DNA of 64,000 nt from an uncultured Christensenella sp. (GTDB taxonomy: Bacteria > Bacillota > Clostridia > Christensenellales > Pumilibacteraceae). The stretch is taken from the NCBI GenBank assembly GCA_949948785.1, contig CATLGX010000002.1, positions 1 through 64,000 of the forward strand, in the 5' to 3' direction. The notes beneath the pieces were generated by a model. The model was not told where the DNA came from, ran no database searches, and worked only from the letters and a program-made list of their open reading frames with translations. The position numbers and the translations under genes are program-made. Below are positions 19,640 to 28,584 of this stretch, one piece after another (position 1 is the stretch's first letter; the number at the start of each line of letters is the position of its first letter).

Positions 19640-19940
19640 TCATTTTGTAATAGAAAATATCAATTCATTTATCGTTTCGTTTCTTTTGGTATAAAACCGA
19701 GTACCGTTATCGCTTTCGAGTTTTAGCCCGATTTTTTTCATAAGCCGATAAGACGGAATATTTCTATAATCGCAATGTACCGTAATCTTTTTGATATGTA
19801 AAGTATTAAAGGCAAAATCCAACAACGCATGCGTCGCTTCCGCCGCATATCCTTTTTTTATAATTTTTGTTTAGTATCCGGCAGATTTCCGCGCTTGTTC
19901 TTTCTTCATTCAAATACAATGGAATCGCACCGATATGCAA
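19640..19940 (-). pseudogene. GNAT-family N-acetyltransferase remnant
   Basis: 'GYAAEATHALLDFAFNTLHIKKITVHCDYRNIPSYRLMKKIGLK' is GNAT-like; upstream 'IGAIPLYLNEERTSAEICRILNKNYKK' lies in another frame, joined across a 7-T homopolymer (19853-19859); no N-terminal portion. Confidence 0.7.
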
Positions 19941-19980
19941 GCCATTCAAATAGCAAATTCATAAAAATCGTACTGTTCAC

Positions 19981-20436
19981 TTAAAACGAATTTAATTCTT
20001 TTAACAGTGCGGAACGCATATTTTCCAATTCCTCTTTCGACGGTCGAACCGAATCGTCGTAAAATTTTTCTTTGGGATACCACCAAACCGGGCCGTTACC
20101 GTTTACTCCGTATTTGCCCAAATCGCCGTATGTGCGCGGAAATAAATGCCAATGCAAATGACTGTCGCCCATGCCGAGAAGCTCGTAATTTATTTTTTCG
20201 CACCGAAATGCTTTGCTCACAGCCTCGGCTACAATAGACATTTCACGCAAAAACAAAGTGCGTTCTTGCATATCCAAACGGAAAAGTTCTGTTTCATGCC
20301 GCTTGCATAAGAACAATGTGTAGCCTTTGAAGTGCTGATGGTCGCCTATAACAACATACCCCGTTTGCAGTTCCTTGACAAAATACGGATTTGTGCCGTT
20401 TCGAATCATTTCTATTCTATCGCATATCAAACACAT
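19981..20436 (-). CDS. HIT family protein
   Basis: 'GDSHLHWHLFPR' histidine triad; 'MCLICDRIEMI' start. Confidence 0.9.
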   Translation of the reverse strand: MCLICDRIEMIRNGTNPYFVKELQTGYVVIGDHQHFKGYTLFLCKRHETELFRLDMQERTLFLREMSIVAEAVSKAFRCEKINYELLGMGDSHLHWHLFPRTYGDLGKYGVNGNGPVWWYPKEKFYDDSVRPSKEELENMRSALLKELNSF

Positions 20437-20683
20437 ATTCCGCTCCCCAAACGCATTTTCATGTTACCCGTATTATATCGTATCCGATAAATTTATGCAA
20501 TCGTATAATATAGCTAAAATTTAAAAATGGTGCCGTGGCGAACGCCGAGCGGCGCAATCGAGCGTCTCAAACAGAATCGTTCGTACTGTTTGACAGTAAA
20601 CTTCGTGCGTTAAACGAAAAAGTCGTTTACGGAATAGTAGGGGGATGCTTATAATTGTCGACCGGAAATATATAATAGATTAT

Positions 20684-21148
20684 ATGGACAAGACGCGTAT
20701 CAAAAAAATCATATTGTCGTTTGCGACGATAATAACTGTCGCCGTTATATGCAGTGTATTTGTAAGTCTCGGTATGGATTGGTACGGCACGTTGCAAAAA
20801 CCGTCGCAATGGATACCGAATATCGTCATTCCTATTATGTGGACGGTGATATATATCGCATTTGCGGTAATAAACTTTTTGTGGATAAGCAATGGCGATA
20901 TACCGAAGTTTACCGTTGTAATGATGGTTATCAACGCAGTGTTGAACGTGCTGTGGTGTTTGGTATTTTTTACGCTTAAACAACTGCTTGTAGGGAACGT
21001 CGTGATAATATTGAATTTGATTGCGAGCTTTGCCGCAGTGGGAAGTGTTGCGAAAAATAAACCGATATACGCCTATATTCTAAGCATTTATCCTATGTGG
21101 TTGGCTATCGCGACGACGCTCAATACCGCGCTGTGGATATTGAACTGA
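20684..21148 (+). CDS. TspO/MBR family (tryptophan-rich sensory) protein
   Basis: 'WYGTLQKPSQWIPNIVIPIMWTVIYIAFAVINFLW', 'NVLWCLVFF'; alternative start 20645. Confidence 0.9.
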   Translation: MDKTRIKKIILSFATIITVAVICSVFVSLGMDWYGTLQKPSQWIPNIVIPIMWTVIYIAFAVINFLWISNGDIPKFTVVMMVINAVLNVLWCLVFFTLKQLLVGNVVIILNLIASFAAVGSVAKNKPIYAYILSIYPMWLAIATTLNTALWILN

Positions 21149-21181
21149 ATTATCGGGCAGCCTTGTTCTTTTCGAAAGATT

Positions 21182-21222
21182 CATTGCAAAAGCCGTTGCC
21201 GACCGCAACGGCTTTTGCAATG
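21182..21222. terminator. Perfect 18-bp stem hairpin downstream of tspO-like gene
   Basis: CATTGCAAAAGCCGTTGC-CGACC-GCAACGGCTTTTGCAATG. Confidence 0.55.
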
Positions 21223-21278
21223 GCGGGGCAATCGTAACCTAAAACGAATAATATTTGTACGCTAAATTGAAATTTACC

Positions 21279-22361
21279 TTAGCCTGCAATATCCACACTA
21301 TATTTTTCATCCTCAATATTTCCATAATAAACTATAGTATGTCCCAAGAATAAATCATCGTCATCAAAATAAATCGTAAATTCATTGCCGTTGATGTCAA
21401 TCGGTAGTGTATTAGTCTTATCTATTCGTTGTTCAATTTCTGTTGTTATAATCTCGTGTTCGTCGTCATCATTTTTCCAATCATTTGCCCATTTCACAAT
21501 TCCTTCCGAGCATTTTTTCAAAATAGTATCATAAAAGCTTTTAAAGTCGGATTTGATTTTTTTATACGTTTCTATTGAATTAGTTGTATTATCACTATTT
21601 CTGTCAGGTTCTAAACTCATTTCGATTTTCTTATTTTCAAGTTCAAGATGACCTTCATATCGAGAAAAAACTCTATCAAATTTAAATGAAATACCGTCGA
21701 TAACTTTTATTATCGGTTTTAATTGTTCTTGTACGATTTCGTCAAACCGATTGTCTTTTACTCTTTTAATTTTTAATAAATAATATAATTTACTATCCTT
21801 GATTTTTTTACATTCGAATTTATAAATGGATAATTTATCTATATTTAAAAAATTCATATGAGGTTTATTGTCTAAAAAATAAGTAAATCTAATTTCGTTT
21901 TCGATTAGTTCGTTCTTCTCGTTTATATATGCGAGCCCTTTTACAATGCTTGAATAGTATTCTTCTCCATGTGATTTTGAAGCCCCACCAATACGATGCC
22001 CTGTAAGAACCGTTATAGTGATAACATCACATTCACATTTTTCGGCGACATATCTGTTGCAAAATCTTTTAAAGTCTTTACCCCCTTTGATTGTTGTCAA
22101 CTGTATGCTTTTAGAACTTTTAGCATTATTTATTCTATATCCTTTAATATTATTTGACCGTGTAGTGAGAATACGTATCAGCCACAGAATAAAGATAAAA
22201 ACCCCCAAACATATAAGCAAATAGCCAAACGCCACCGCATAACTACTATCAATTGGACTGCTACCAATTGGTATGACAATAAACAGAACGCCTGCAACTA
22301 TCACGATAGGCGCGGCTATTATCAAAAATAAATTCAAATAGTATTCTTTGTCTTTATTCAT
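21279..22361 (-). CDS. Hypothetical membrane protein with two N-terminal TM helices
   Basis: 360-aa ORF; 'LIIAAPIVIVAGVLFIVIPI' and 'AFGYLLICLGVFIFILWLIRI' TM segments, soluble C-terminal domain. Confidence 0.7.
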   Translation of the reverse strand: MNKDKEYYLNLFLIIAAPIVIVAGVLFIVIPIGSSPIDSSYAVAFGYLLICLGVFIFILWLIRILTTRSNNIKGYRINNAKSSKSIQLTTIKGGKDFKRFCNRYVAEKCECDVITITVLTGHRIGGASKSHGEEYYSSIVKGLAYINEKNELIENEIRFTYFLDNKPHMNFLNIDKLSIYKFECKKIKDSKLYYLLKIKRVKDNRFDEIVQEQLKPIIKVIDGISFKFDRVFSRYEGHLELENKKIEMSLEPDRNSDNTTNSIETYKKIKSDFKSFYDTILKKCSEGIVKWANDWKNDDDEHEIITTEIEQRIDKTNTLPIDINGNEFTIYFDDDDLFLGHTIVYYGNIEDEKYSVDIAG

Positions 22362-22572
22362 AATATATCTCTCGTTTATAAATTACTGTTTATCGTAATT
22401 TCATTATAACATACTATACCCTAAAAGCAAGTGTAAAACATAAAGTGGCACTATGGCGGGTGCTTGATAAAACAAGCGGCTCGCTACGCTCGCCGTCAAG
22501 CATCATCTACCGCCGAACACAATGCAAAACTGTTTTATATGCTGCGTGGTTTGCTTAAAATGGACAAATGAA

Positions 22573-22617
22573 AAACCTGAAATCAAACCATTTTTCAGTA
22601 CGATTCGTTTCAGGTTT
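22573..22617 (-). terminator. Hairpin terminator after tRNA-Ser(UGA)
   Basis: AAACCTGAAA ... TTTCAGGTTT then TTC on minus strand. Confidence 0.5.
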
Positions 22618-22621
22618 CACT

Positions 22622-22710
22622 TGGCGGAGGCGGAGGGATTCGAACCCCCGTGACGTTGCCGCCAAACGGTTTTCAAGACCGCCTCGTTATGACCGCTTCG
22701 ATACGCCTCC
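22622..22710 (-). tRNA. tRNA-Ser (anticodon UGA), CCA encoded
   Basis: Reverse complement GGAGGCGTATCGAAGCGGTCATAACGAG GCGGT-CTTGAAA-ACCGT ... GGTTCGAATCCCTCCGCCTCCGCCA. Confidence 0.95.
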
Positions 22711-22829
22711 GTGTTTATTTATTATAGCTTGTCTTGCCGACAATGTAAAGCGTTTGAGCGCGACTCGAACTTGACAGCGAACGGGAAAAGTTTTACACTG
22801 ATTATAATAATCCTCTTCGGGTAAAATCT

Positions 22830-23249
22830 ATGACGATAAATAAAATAGACGCGCTCTTGAACGACGCGGAAATCAATTACATTTGCGACCTTTTCCTTTT
22901 TAACCTCGGTTTCGACCGCACGTCGTCCGACTATCGGCATTTCCGCAACGCGGTAATTCTCGCGTCGCACGGCATTCTTAAACCCTCCGACATGTTTACC
23001 CGCCTTGCCGAATGTGCCGACATAGACCGAAGCGACTATATGAAAAAACTGAACTCCGTGCTTACAAATCTTCCCGTGCCCGTCTATGAAGCATACAACG
23101 CCGTTTACGCGACTTTTGACGACCGTCGCTATCCTGTCATGAGCAAGTCGGATATAAACGGGACCGTTGTTTTTCTCGGCACCGTATTTATGTATATTGT
23201 CGTCAGTTATTATCCAAAGTACGGACGCGTGATTTTCCGTAACATTTAA
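22830..23249 (+). CDS. Hypothetical protein, possible divergent Spo0A effector-domain-like fold
   Basis: 'ICDLFLFNLGFDRTSSDYRHFRNAVIL...MFTRLAECADIDRSDYMKKLNSVLTNL' shows the helix/spacing pattern of Spo0A_C but is very divergent. Confidence 0.45.
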   Translation: MTINKIDALLNDAEINYICDLFLFNLGFDRTSSDYRHFRNAVILASHGILKPSDMFTRLAECADIDRSDYMKKLNSVLTNLPVPVYEAYNAVYATFDDRRYPVMSKSDINGTVVFLGTVFMYIVVSYYPKYGRVIFRNI

Positions 23250-23285
23250 ATACAAACAGCAATCGTAAATTTAGCTTTAAAACAT

Positions 23286-23322
23286 AAAAGGGTATCGTTC
23301 ATTACGGACAATACCCTTTTTT
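23286..23322. terminator. Bidirectional terminator hairpin
   Basis: AAAAGGGTAT ... ATACCCTTTT plus T-tract between convergent genes. Confidence 0.7.
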
Positions 23323-23336
23323 CTATTTTCTATAAG

Positions 23337-23699
23337 CTATTCATTTTCGTTTTGTTCGACTTTACCCTCACTGCTTACGCGCCGCTCGTCTTGTCCCGCG
23401 ATTGCGCTCTCTTCCTCGGTTTTGTTCTCTTCCGAATCTTCGACCGCCGAATTTTCTGAAACCGAGTTTCCGACTTCTTCTGTTTCGTCGAACTTGTTTT
23501 CTCCGTCCGATTTCACGTCTGTTTCTTCGACATCGCCGTCTGCATATTCGCTCTTCTTTGCCGCCAGCTTCTTTGAAATAAGCATGTACGCGACAAGCGC
23601 ACCTACAAGTAACAGCAAAAACAAAACGCCGATTACGTAGTACCAAGGATTATCGGGATTATTAAACGCATCGCCCGCAGAACCGAATAGTTGCAACAT
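23337..23699 (-). CDS. Small single-pass membrane protein with Glu/Ser-rich acidic tail
   Basis: MLQLFGSAGDAFNNPDNPWYYVIGVLFLLLLVGALVAYMLISKK; RBS AAAGGAG. Confidence 0.65.
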   Translation of the reverse strand: MLQLFGSAGDAFNNPDNPWYYVIGVLFLLLLVGALVAYMLISKKLAAKKSEYADGDVEETDVKSDGENKFDETEEVGNSVSENSAVEDSEENKTEEESAIAGQDERRVSSEGKVEQNENE

Positions 23700-23813
23700 T
23701 AGCTCTCCTTTGTTTTTTCGATTATACATAATATTTTGCGCCGTGTCAAGTATTGCGATACTATCGCTTTTTTTCACGCTGCCGAAGATTTTGCCCTGCC
23801 GCAAAATTTTTTA

Positions 23814-23845
23814 AAAATCTTGATTTACTAAACCGACGGTTTAGT
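23814..23845 (+). repeat. 32-bp dispersed repeat, copy 1, containing a 19-bp palindrome
   Basis: AAAATCTTGATTTACTAAACCGACGGTTTAGT; identical in inverted orientation at 32273-32304. Confidence 0.85.
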
Positions 23846-24126
23846 GCCACGTCTGCCCATATGAAATTTCCTCTTCATCTTGAAAATTCTGTCTCAGCGC
23901 GTCGCAAAAATCGCCGCCTGCACAGTTTTATGTATAATAATCGGACAAATATACCCTCTCTTATCACAATACCAATCAAAGCTAAAACCGTCTTTTACGC
24001 CCGCTTCCTCGAGTCTACAAATCGCCGACTTGCAAATAGTTATAGTTTAATATATTTATAAAAATCAAAATCTGTTGTTTAGCCGTGCGGTTACTTGACA
24101 ATAATTCCCGTATCGGAGGTAAAACA

Positions 24127-25386
24127 ATGAATCCTTTTTACGAAAAACCGTACAAAATCGACAAGTGCGTCGGCGATTGGAAAAAGCTCTATCCTGTCGC
24201 TTACGACAAGAACGACGCAGACGCATATACCAAAGTGCGCACCATTCTCTTGAACGGAACAGAGTTCGAAGAGCAATGGTTTATGCATCAACTCGCTCGG
24301 CACACCGCCGACAACGACTTGCGCCGCGACGTAGCGTTTCTCCGCGACCTCGAACAGCAACAGCAAAAACGCATTTCCTTTTTTAAGCCCAAAGACGAAA
24401 CCGTGCTTGAAACAACTATTTCTTACGAGCAGCTTGCGGTAGACCTCACGGCAGTTCTCGCGCAAACAGAAAAGGACAAATATGTCAAAGCGGCTCTCGA
24501 CTTCGCATTGCTCGAAGACTTCGACCACTTGTACCGATTCAGCGACCTATTGGAAATGGAACACGGAATTTCGGGCGAAAGACTCGTCGGAAGTTATACC
24601 GAAATAATGCCCGGAAGACCGACCATTTCAGAACATCGTCATCCTTTCGATAACGTTCGTCGCCCTATCAAGCACAACGCATCACTCGCCACAAAACTCC
24701 ACACCATGGCAATAACCGCCGCAGAACAGCAAACGATGAACTTCTATATGAACCTCGGCACGTTCTATCCGACTTCCGACCTCGGACGCAAGCTGTTCCT
24801 CGAAATAGCCATGGTCGAAGAACAGCATGTAACTCAGTACGAATCGCTTATGGACGTCGCGAACACCTGGTTGGAATGTCTTCTCATGCACGAGTATGCG
24901 GAATGTTACCTGTATTATTCGGCTATGAGCGAAGAGACAAACGACAACGCGAAAAAGATTTGGACCATGCATTACGAGCAAGAACTTTCTCACTTGCACT
25001 ATGCCGCGGAGCTTCTTAAAAAATACGAGAAAAAGGAGTGGCAGCAAGTCATACCCGACGCAGAGTTCCCGCCGCTGTTATCCTTTAACGATAACTGCGA
25101 AAAGAATAAGCACTATATCCGCAACATTCTTAAAAACACCGTTAACAACACTTCCGTGCTCGAAGATTATGCCGACCTCAATAACATACCCGACAGCTAC
25201 GAGTATTTCAAGTTCAACTCAGCCGTCAATAAAACGCCGTCGTCGGTCGCCAGCCACAAGGTAATTGACGCATATATCAACGAGTTCGGCGAGGACTACA
25301 GATTTACGGTAGCAGAACACCCGGTAAAGAGCCTGCGCGACCGCAAATGCGACAACGTAGACGTCGGCAGAAAAAAAGATATGTAA
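24127..25386 (+). CDS. Ferritin-like/diiron superfamily protein
   Basis: Repeated Glu and ExxH-type helices: 'EIAMVEEQHVTQYESL', 'LMHEYAECYLYYSAM', 'MHYEQELSHLHYAAEL'; RBS ggaggt before ATG 24127. Confidence 0.7.
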   Translation: MNPFYEKPYKIDKCVGDWKKLYPVAYDKNDADAYTKVRTILLNGTEFEEQWFMHQLARHTADNDLRRDVAFLRDLEQQQQKRISFFKPKDETVLETTISYEQLAVDLTAVLAQTEKDKYVKAALDFALLEDFDHLYRFSDLLEMEHGISGERLVGSYTEIMPGRPTISEHRHPFDNVRRPIKHNASLATKLHTMAITAAEQQTMNFYMNLGTFYPTSDLGRKLFLEIAMVEEQHVTQYESLMDVANTWLECLLMHEYAECYLYYSAMSEETNDNAKKIWTMHYEQELSHLHYAAELLKKYEKKEWQQVIPDAEFPPLLSFNDNCEKNKHYIRNILKNTVNNTSVLEDYADLNNIPDSYEYFKFNSAVNKTPSSVASHKVIDAYINEFGEDYRFTVAEHPVKSLRDRKCDNVDVGRKKDM

Positions 25387-25466
25387 GTAAGACCGTATAT
25401 ATGTTTCGCATTCAAAAGAACAACGGCATCTGCTCTGCATTGTGAGTTGATGCAAGTAAAGACTAA

Positions 25467-25482
25467 TGTTTCACGTGAAACA
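25467..25482. promoter_or_regulatory. parS: parS site (perfect consensus)
   Basis: TGTTTCACGTGAAACA. Confidence 0.93.
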
Positions 25483-25511
25483 TTAAACTACCGAATGCAA
25501 ATATGCAGTGT

Positions 25512-25527
25512 TGTTTCACGTGAAACA
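25512..25527. promoter_or_regulatory. parS: parS site (perfect consensus)
   Basis: TGTTTCACGTGAAACA, 45 bp from the first. Confidence 0.93.
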
Positions 25528-25564
25528 TTGTCTCAATCCCAATACCCGAGTATACTTCAAACAA

Positions 25565-25596
25565 AAAGCGACCGCAAACCGCGGTCGCTTTCTTTT
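25565..25596. terminator. Bidirectional terminator
   Basis: AAAGCGACCGC-AAACC-GCGGTCGCTTT CTTTT; T-rich on both sides. Confidence 0.8.
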
Positions 25597-25606
25597 ACTC
25601 AAAACA

Positions 25607-26494
25607 TCAGTTAAAATGCTCTTCGAGATGGGTCAGCATATTTTCGAGACGCGCGAGGTCGTCTTTTGTGTAATAGTCTATAAATATTCTTCCTTTATTA
25701 TCGTTACCGAGCAATGAAACTTTGGTGCCGAGCGTACGTTGCATTCTTACCACAAAATCTTTAAGTTCGAGGCTTTGCTCGGGCGCCGGCGGTTTCTTCT
25801 TGGGGTTTATTGCGAACTTGACGGCCTTTTCGAAATCCCGAACACTCATTTTACCGTCGCAACCCTTTTCGGCGAGTTCAAGTTGCAGAGCAGGGTCCGA
25901 AACGACAACGAGACAACGCGCGTGCCCTGCGGAAAGACGTCCGCTTTCTATCAACGCTTTAACCGATTCGGACAAATCCAACAGACGGAGAAGGTTTGCA
26001 ACGGTGGAACGCGCCTGACCTATGCGTTCGGCGACTTTCTCTTGCGTATAACCGTAATCGTCCATCAATTTCCGTATTGCAAGCGCGACTTCTACGGGAT
26101 TCAAATCTTCGCGCTGAATATTTTCTATAAGAGAGAGCTCGTCTATTTGCTCGGGAGTACAGTCTCGCACAACGACGGGAACGGAGATAAGTCCTGCGGC
26201 GGTAGCGGCGCGGTAGCGTCTTTCGCCCGCAATTATCATATATTTGCCGCCCGCAATCGGCGTAACGACGAGCGGAGTGATAACGCCGTGTTTTTTTATA
26301 CTCTCTGCGAGCACGGCGAGGGCGTCCTCGTCAAAACTTTTACGCGGCTGGTCGGCGTTCGGTTCGATATCGGCAAGCAAAAGTTCGCTAATGCCGTCGC
26401 CGCCGTTGCCGCCGCTTATTATTGATTCTTCCTCGATGTCGCCGAGCAACGCGCCGAGTCCTTTTCCGAGACCGCCTTTTCTAACGGGTGCCAT
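25607..26494 (-). CDS. parB: ParB/Spo0J family chromosome partitioning protein
   Basis: 'KGGLGKGLGALLG', 'PNADQPRKSFDEDAL', 'GERRYRAATAAGL', 'LIENIQREDLNPVE', HTH 'YTQEKVAERIGQARSTVANLLRLL'; AGGAG RBS. Confidence 0.95.
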   Translation of the reverse strand: MAPVRKGGLGKGLGALLGDIEEESIISGGNGGDGISELLLADIEPNADQPRKSFDEDALAVLAESIKKHGVITPLVVTPIAGGKYMIIAGERRYRAATAAGLISVPVVVRDCTPEQIDELSLIENIQREDLNPVEVALAIRKLMDDYGYTQEKVAERIGQARSTVANLLRLLDLSESVKALIESGRLSAGHARCLVVVSDPALQLELAEKGCDGKMSVRDFEKAVKFAINPKKKPPAPEQSLELKDFVVRMQRTLGTKVSLLGNDNKGRIFIDYYTKDDLARLENMLTHLEEHFN

Positions 26495-26891
26495 ATTATT
26501 TCTCCTGTTTTTTGAAATATTATAATAGAGCGCACGAAATTTGTCAAGCAAAACATAATTGCACTTAGGCGGCGCGTCGTTTTAACCCGTTGGAATTAAC
26601 GGTAATATACGAATCACAAAAAGACAATATAGCGCCGCCGAAAGCATCGGCTTACATGCTTTATGCGGCAGTGCGCCGAAAGCGCCTGCGCATAACCTCG
26701 GACTTTGTCGCCTCGGTATTTTTTCCATTGCAAACAATACTGCCTAAGTTTCGACGATTTTATAACTTTATCGGCAAATACCGCAATTTTAAACTATTTT
26801 ATATTATTATAAGACATGATTTTCCGACGGAATTGCCGCAATCACAATAATCTCAATATTAAATAACGGCGCGACCGCGGCGCTTTAACGG

Positions 26892-26920
26892 TTGACATTT
26901 ACGGTAAAAAGGTCTATAAT
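26892..26920 (+). promoter_or_regulatory. Perfect consensus sigma-A-type promoter
   Basis: TTGACA (26892-26897), 17-bp spacer, TATAAT (26915-26920), about 90 nt upstream of the 27012 ORF. Confidence 0.8.
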
Positions 26921-27011
26921 ACGCAATAACTTAGGCATATGACGGTTACCGCGGCGCCGACGGCGAAATTTTTCCGATGCGCGGCAAGACGTTAATGCAA
27001 TACGGCACAGT

Positions 27012-28583
27012 ATGGAAATAACAAGTCCCAGCAGTCTTTGGAAAGATTACGATATTAAGGCGTTGCCGCTCAATCCGTCCGAACTTTCGGCAAAAACGGA
27101 AAACGGCTTGCACGTGCGCGAAATATACTTCGACGGTTTTACAAACGTCGACGGCAGAGCGCGCGCATTTATTCGCATTCACGAGAACACGGAAGCAAAA
27201 GGCGTTATTCTTTACATTCCGAACGATACTTCAGACGGAGATACCGTGCTCGCCACGTTCACAAAGCAGGGATACACGGTAGCAGTGCTCGACTATGCCG
27301 GCGAACGCGACGACAGTCCTCGCTATACACTCTATCCGCATTCGCTCGACGGCTGTAATTTGAGAAACGTAAAAACTTTCACAGCGCCCGACGACGCTTT
27401 GACGAGCTGTTGGTTTGTGTGGACTTGCATAGCGCGCAGAGCGGTTGAACTTCTGCGCACGCTTTACGGAAATCTTAAAGTATTCGCAATCGGTCGAGGC
27501 TTGGGCGGAAGCATAGCATATAAGCTGTGCGCGTTTTCGGACGGTCCGACGGCATGCACTACGTTGCTGAATACGATTCCCGACGTAACTGGAACAGGCA
27601 ATAAGATAATAAATTATCGCGCCGCGCTCGATAACAGCGCTTACGCGCCCGTACTCAAAGTGCCCATATTTATGGCCGTTTGCTCAAACGATAACGACGG
27701 TTCACTCGATAAAATGGCGGAACTTGCACAGTCGACAAGTTCGCTCAAATACTTCCGCATAGTCGCACGCGCGTGCAACGACGGAATCAGAGTGGTTTTC
27801 GACCAGATTGATAATTTTTTCACGTCGTATATCGACGGCGAGTCGAAAACAACCGAAATAACGATTAAAGCAGTCAATTCCGAAAACAAATTATATTTTA
27901 ATATAAATATAAACGACGGGGCAACCGACGATACACGGACAGTAAAGCTGTTTGCGGCGTTTTGCATAACCGACCCGACATACCGTAATTGGACTACGAT
28001 ACGCACGGTTGGCTTAGGCGACGGCGAATATATAGCGCATGTCGACGTATTGCAAGACGACCAACCTGTTTACGTATTTGTCAACGTAAGAGACGAAAAC
28101 GGCAATGTTACGACATCTCAACTCCTTACTGTTATACCGAAAACGCTGGGAATACCGGCGCAACAAGCCGTTCACCGTCGCTTGATATACGACGGAAGCA
28201 TGGGCGTCGACGTATGGTTTTCGCCTCGCGGCGGCACAACGAGTACGGTGAGCGGACCGTTCGGCATAGACGGCGTAAAAGGCGACGGAAACACGCTTAT
28301 CACGTTTAAACCCGGCGATATGCTGTATCGCGCGCAGGGCGATGTTTTGCTACAAATTATACTCAACGGCAAGTCAGAAAACATAGAAATAACCGTAAGC
28401 GACGGCAAAAACGAATATACTTGCTTTGTTACTCTTCCAAACAGCGAAGAGTGGCACAAATTTACGTTATCTCGCAACGACTTCAAGGGCGCTAACGGCA
28501 CGCTTGACGACTGGTCAAAGATAATAATGTTAAAACTCGGCGCCGACGACGAATTCATTGTCAATTCCGTGCTGTGGATGTAA
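27012..28583 (+). CDS. Alpha/beta-hydrolase-fold protein (probable pseudoenzyme) with C-terminal accessory domain
   Basis: 'VKGVILYIPND', 'GYTVAVLDYAG', nucleophile-elbow position 'AIGRGLGGSIAY' (GxSxG Ser replaced by Gly). Confidence 0.6.
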   Translation: MEITSPSSLWKDYDIKALPLNPSELSAKTENGLHVREIYFDGFTNVDGRARAFIRIHENTEAKGVILYIPNDTSDGDTVLATFTKQGYTVAVLDYAGERDDSPRYTLYPHSLDGCNLRNVKTFTAPDDALTSCWFVWTCIARRAVELLRTLYGNLKVFAIGRGLGGSIAYKLCAFSDGPTACTTLLNTIPDVTGTGNKIINYRAALDNSAYAPVLKVPIFMAVCSNDNDGSLDKMAELAQSTSSLKYFRIVARACNDGIRVVFDQIDNFFTSYIDGESKTTEITIKAVNSENKLYFNININDGATDDTRTVKLFAAFCITDPTYRNWTTIRTVGLGDGEYIAHVDVLQDDQPVYVFVNVRDENGNVTTSQLLTVIPKTLGIPAQQAVHRRLIYDGSMGVDVWFSPRGGTTSTVSGPFGIDGVKGDGNTLITFKPGDMLYRAQGDVLLQIILNGKSENIEITVSDGKNEYTCFVTLPNSEEWHKFTLSRNDFKGANGTLDDWSKIIMLKLGADDEFIVNSVLWM

Positions 28584-28584
28584 G

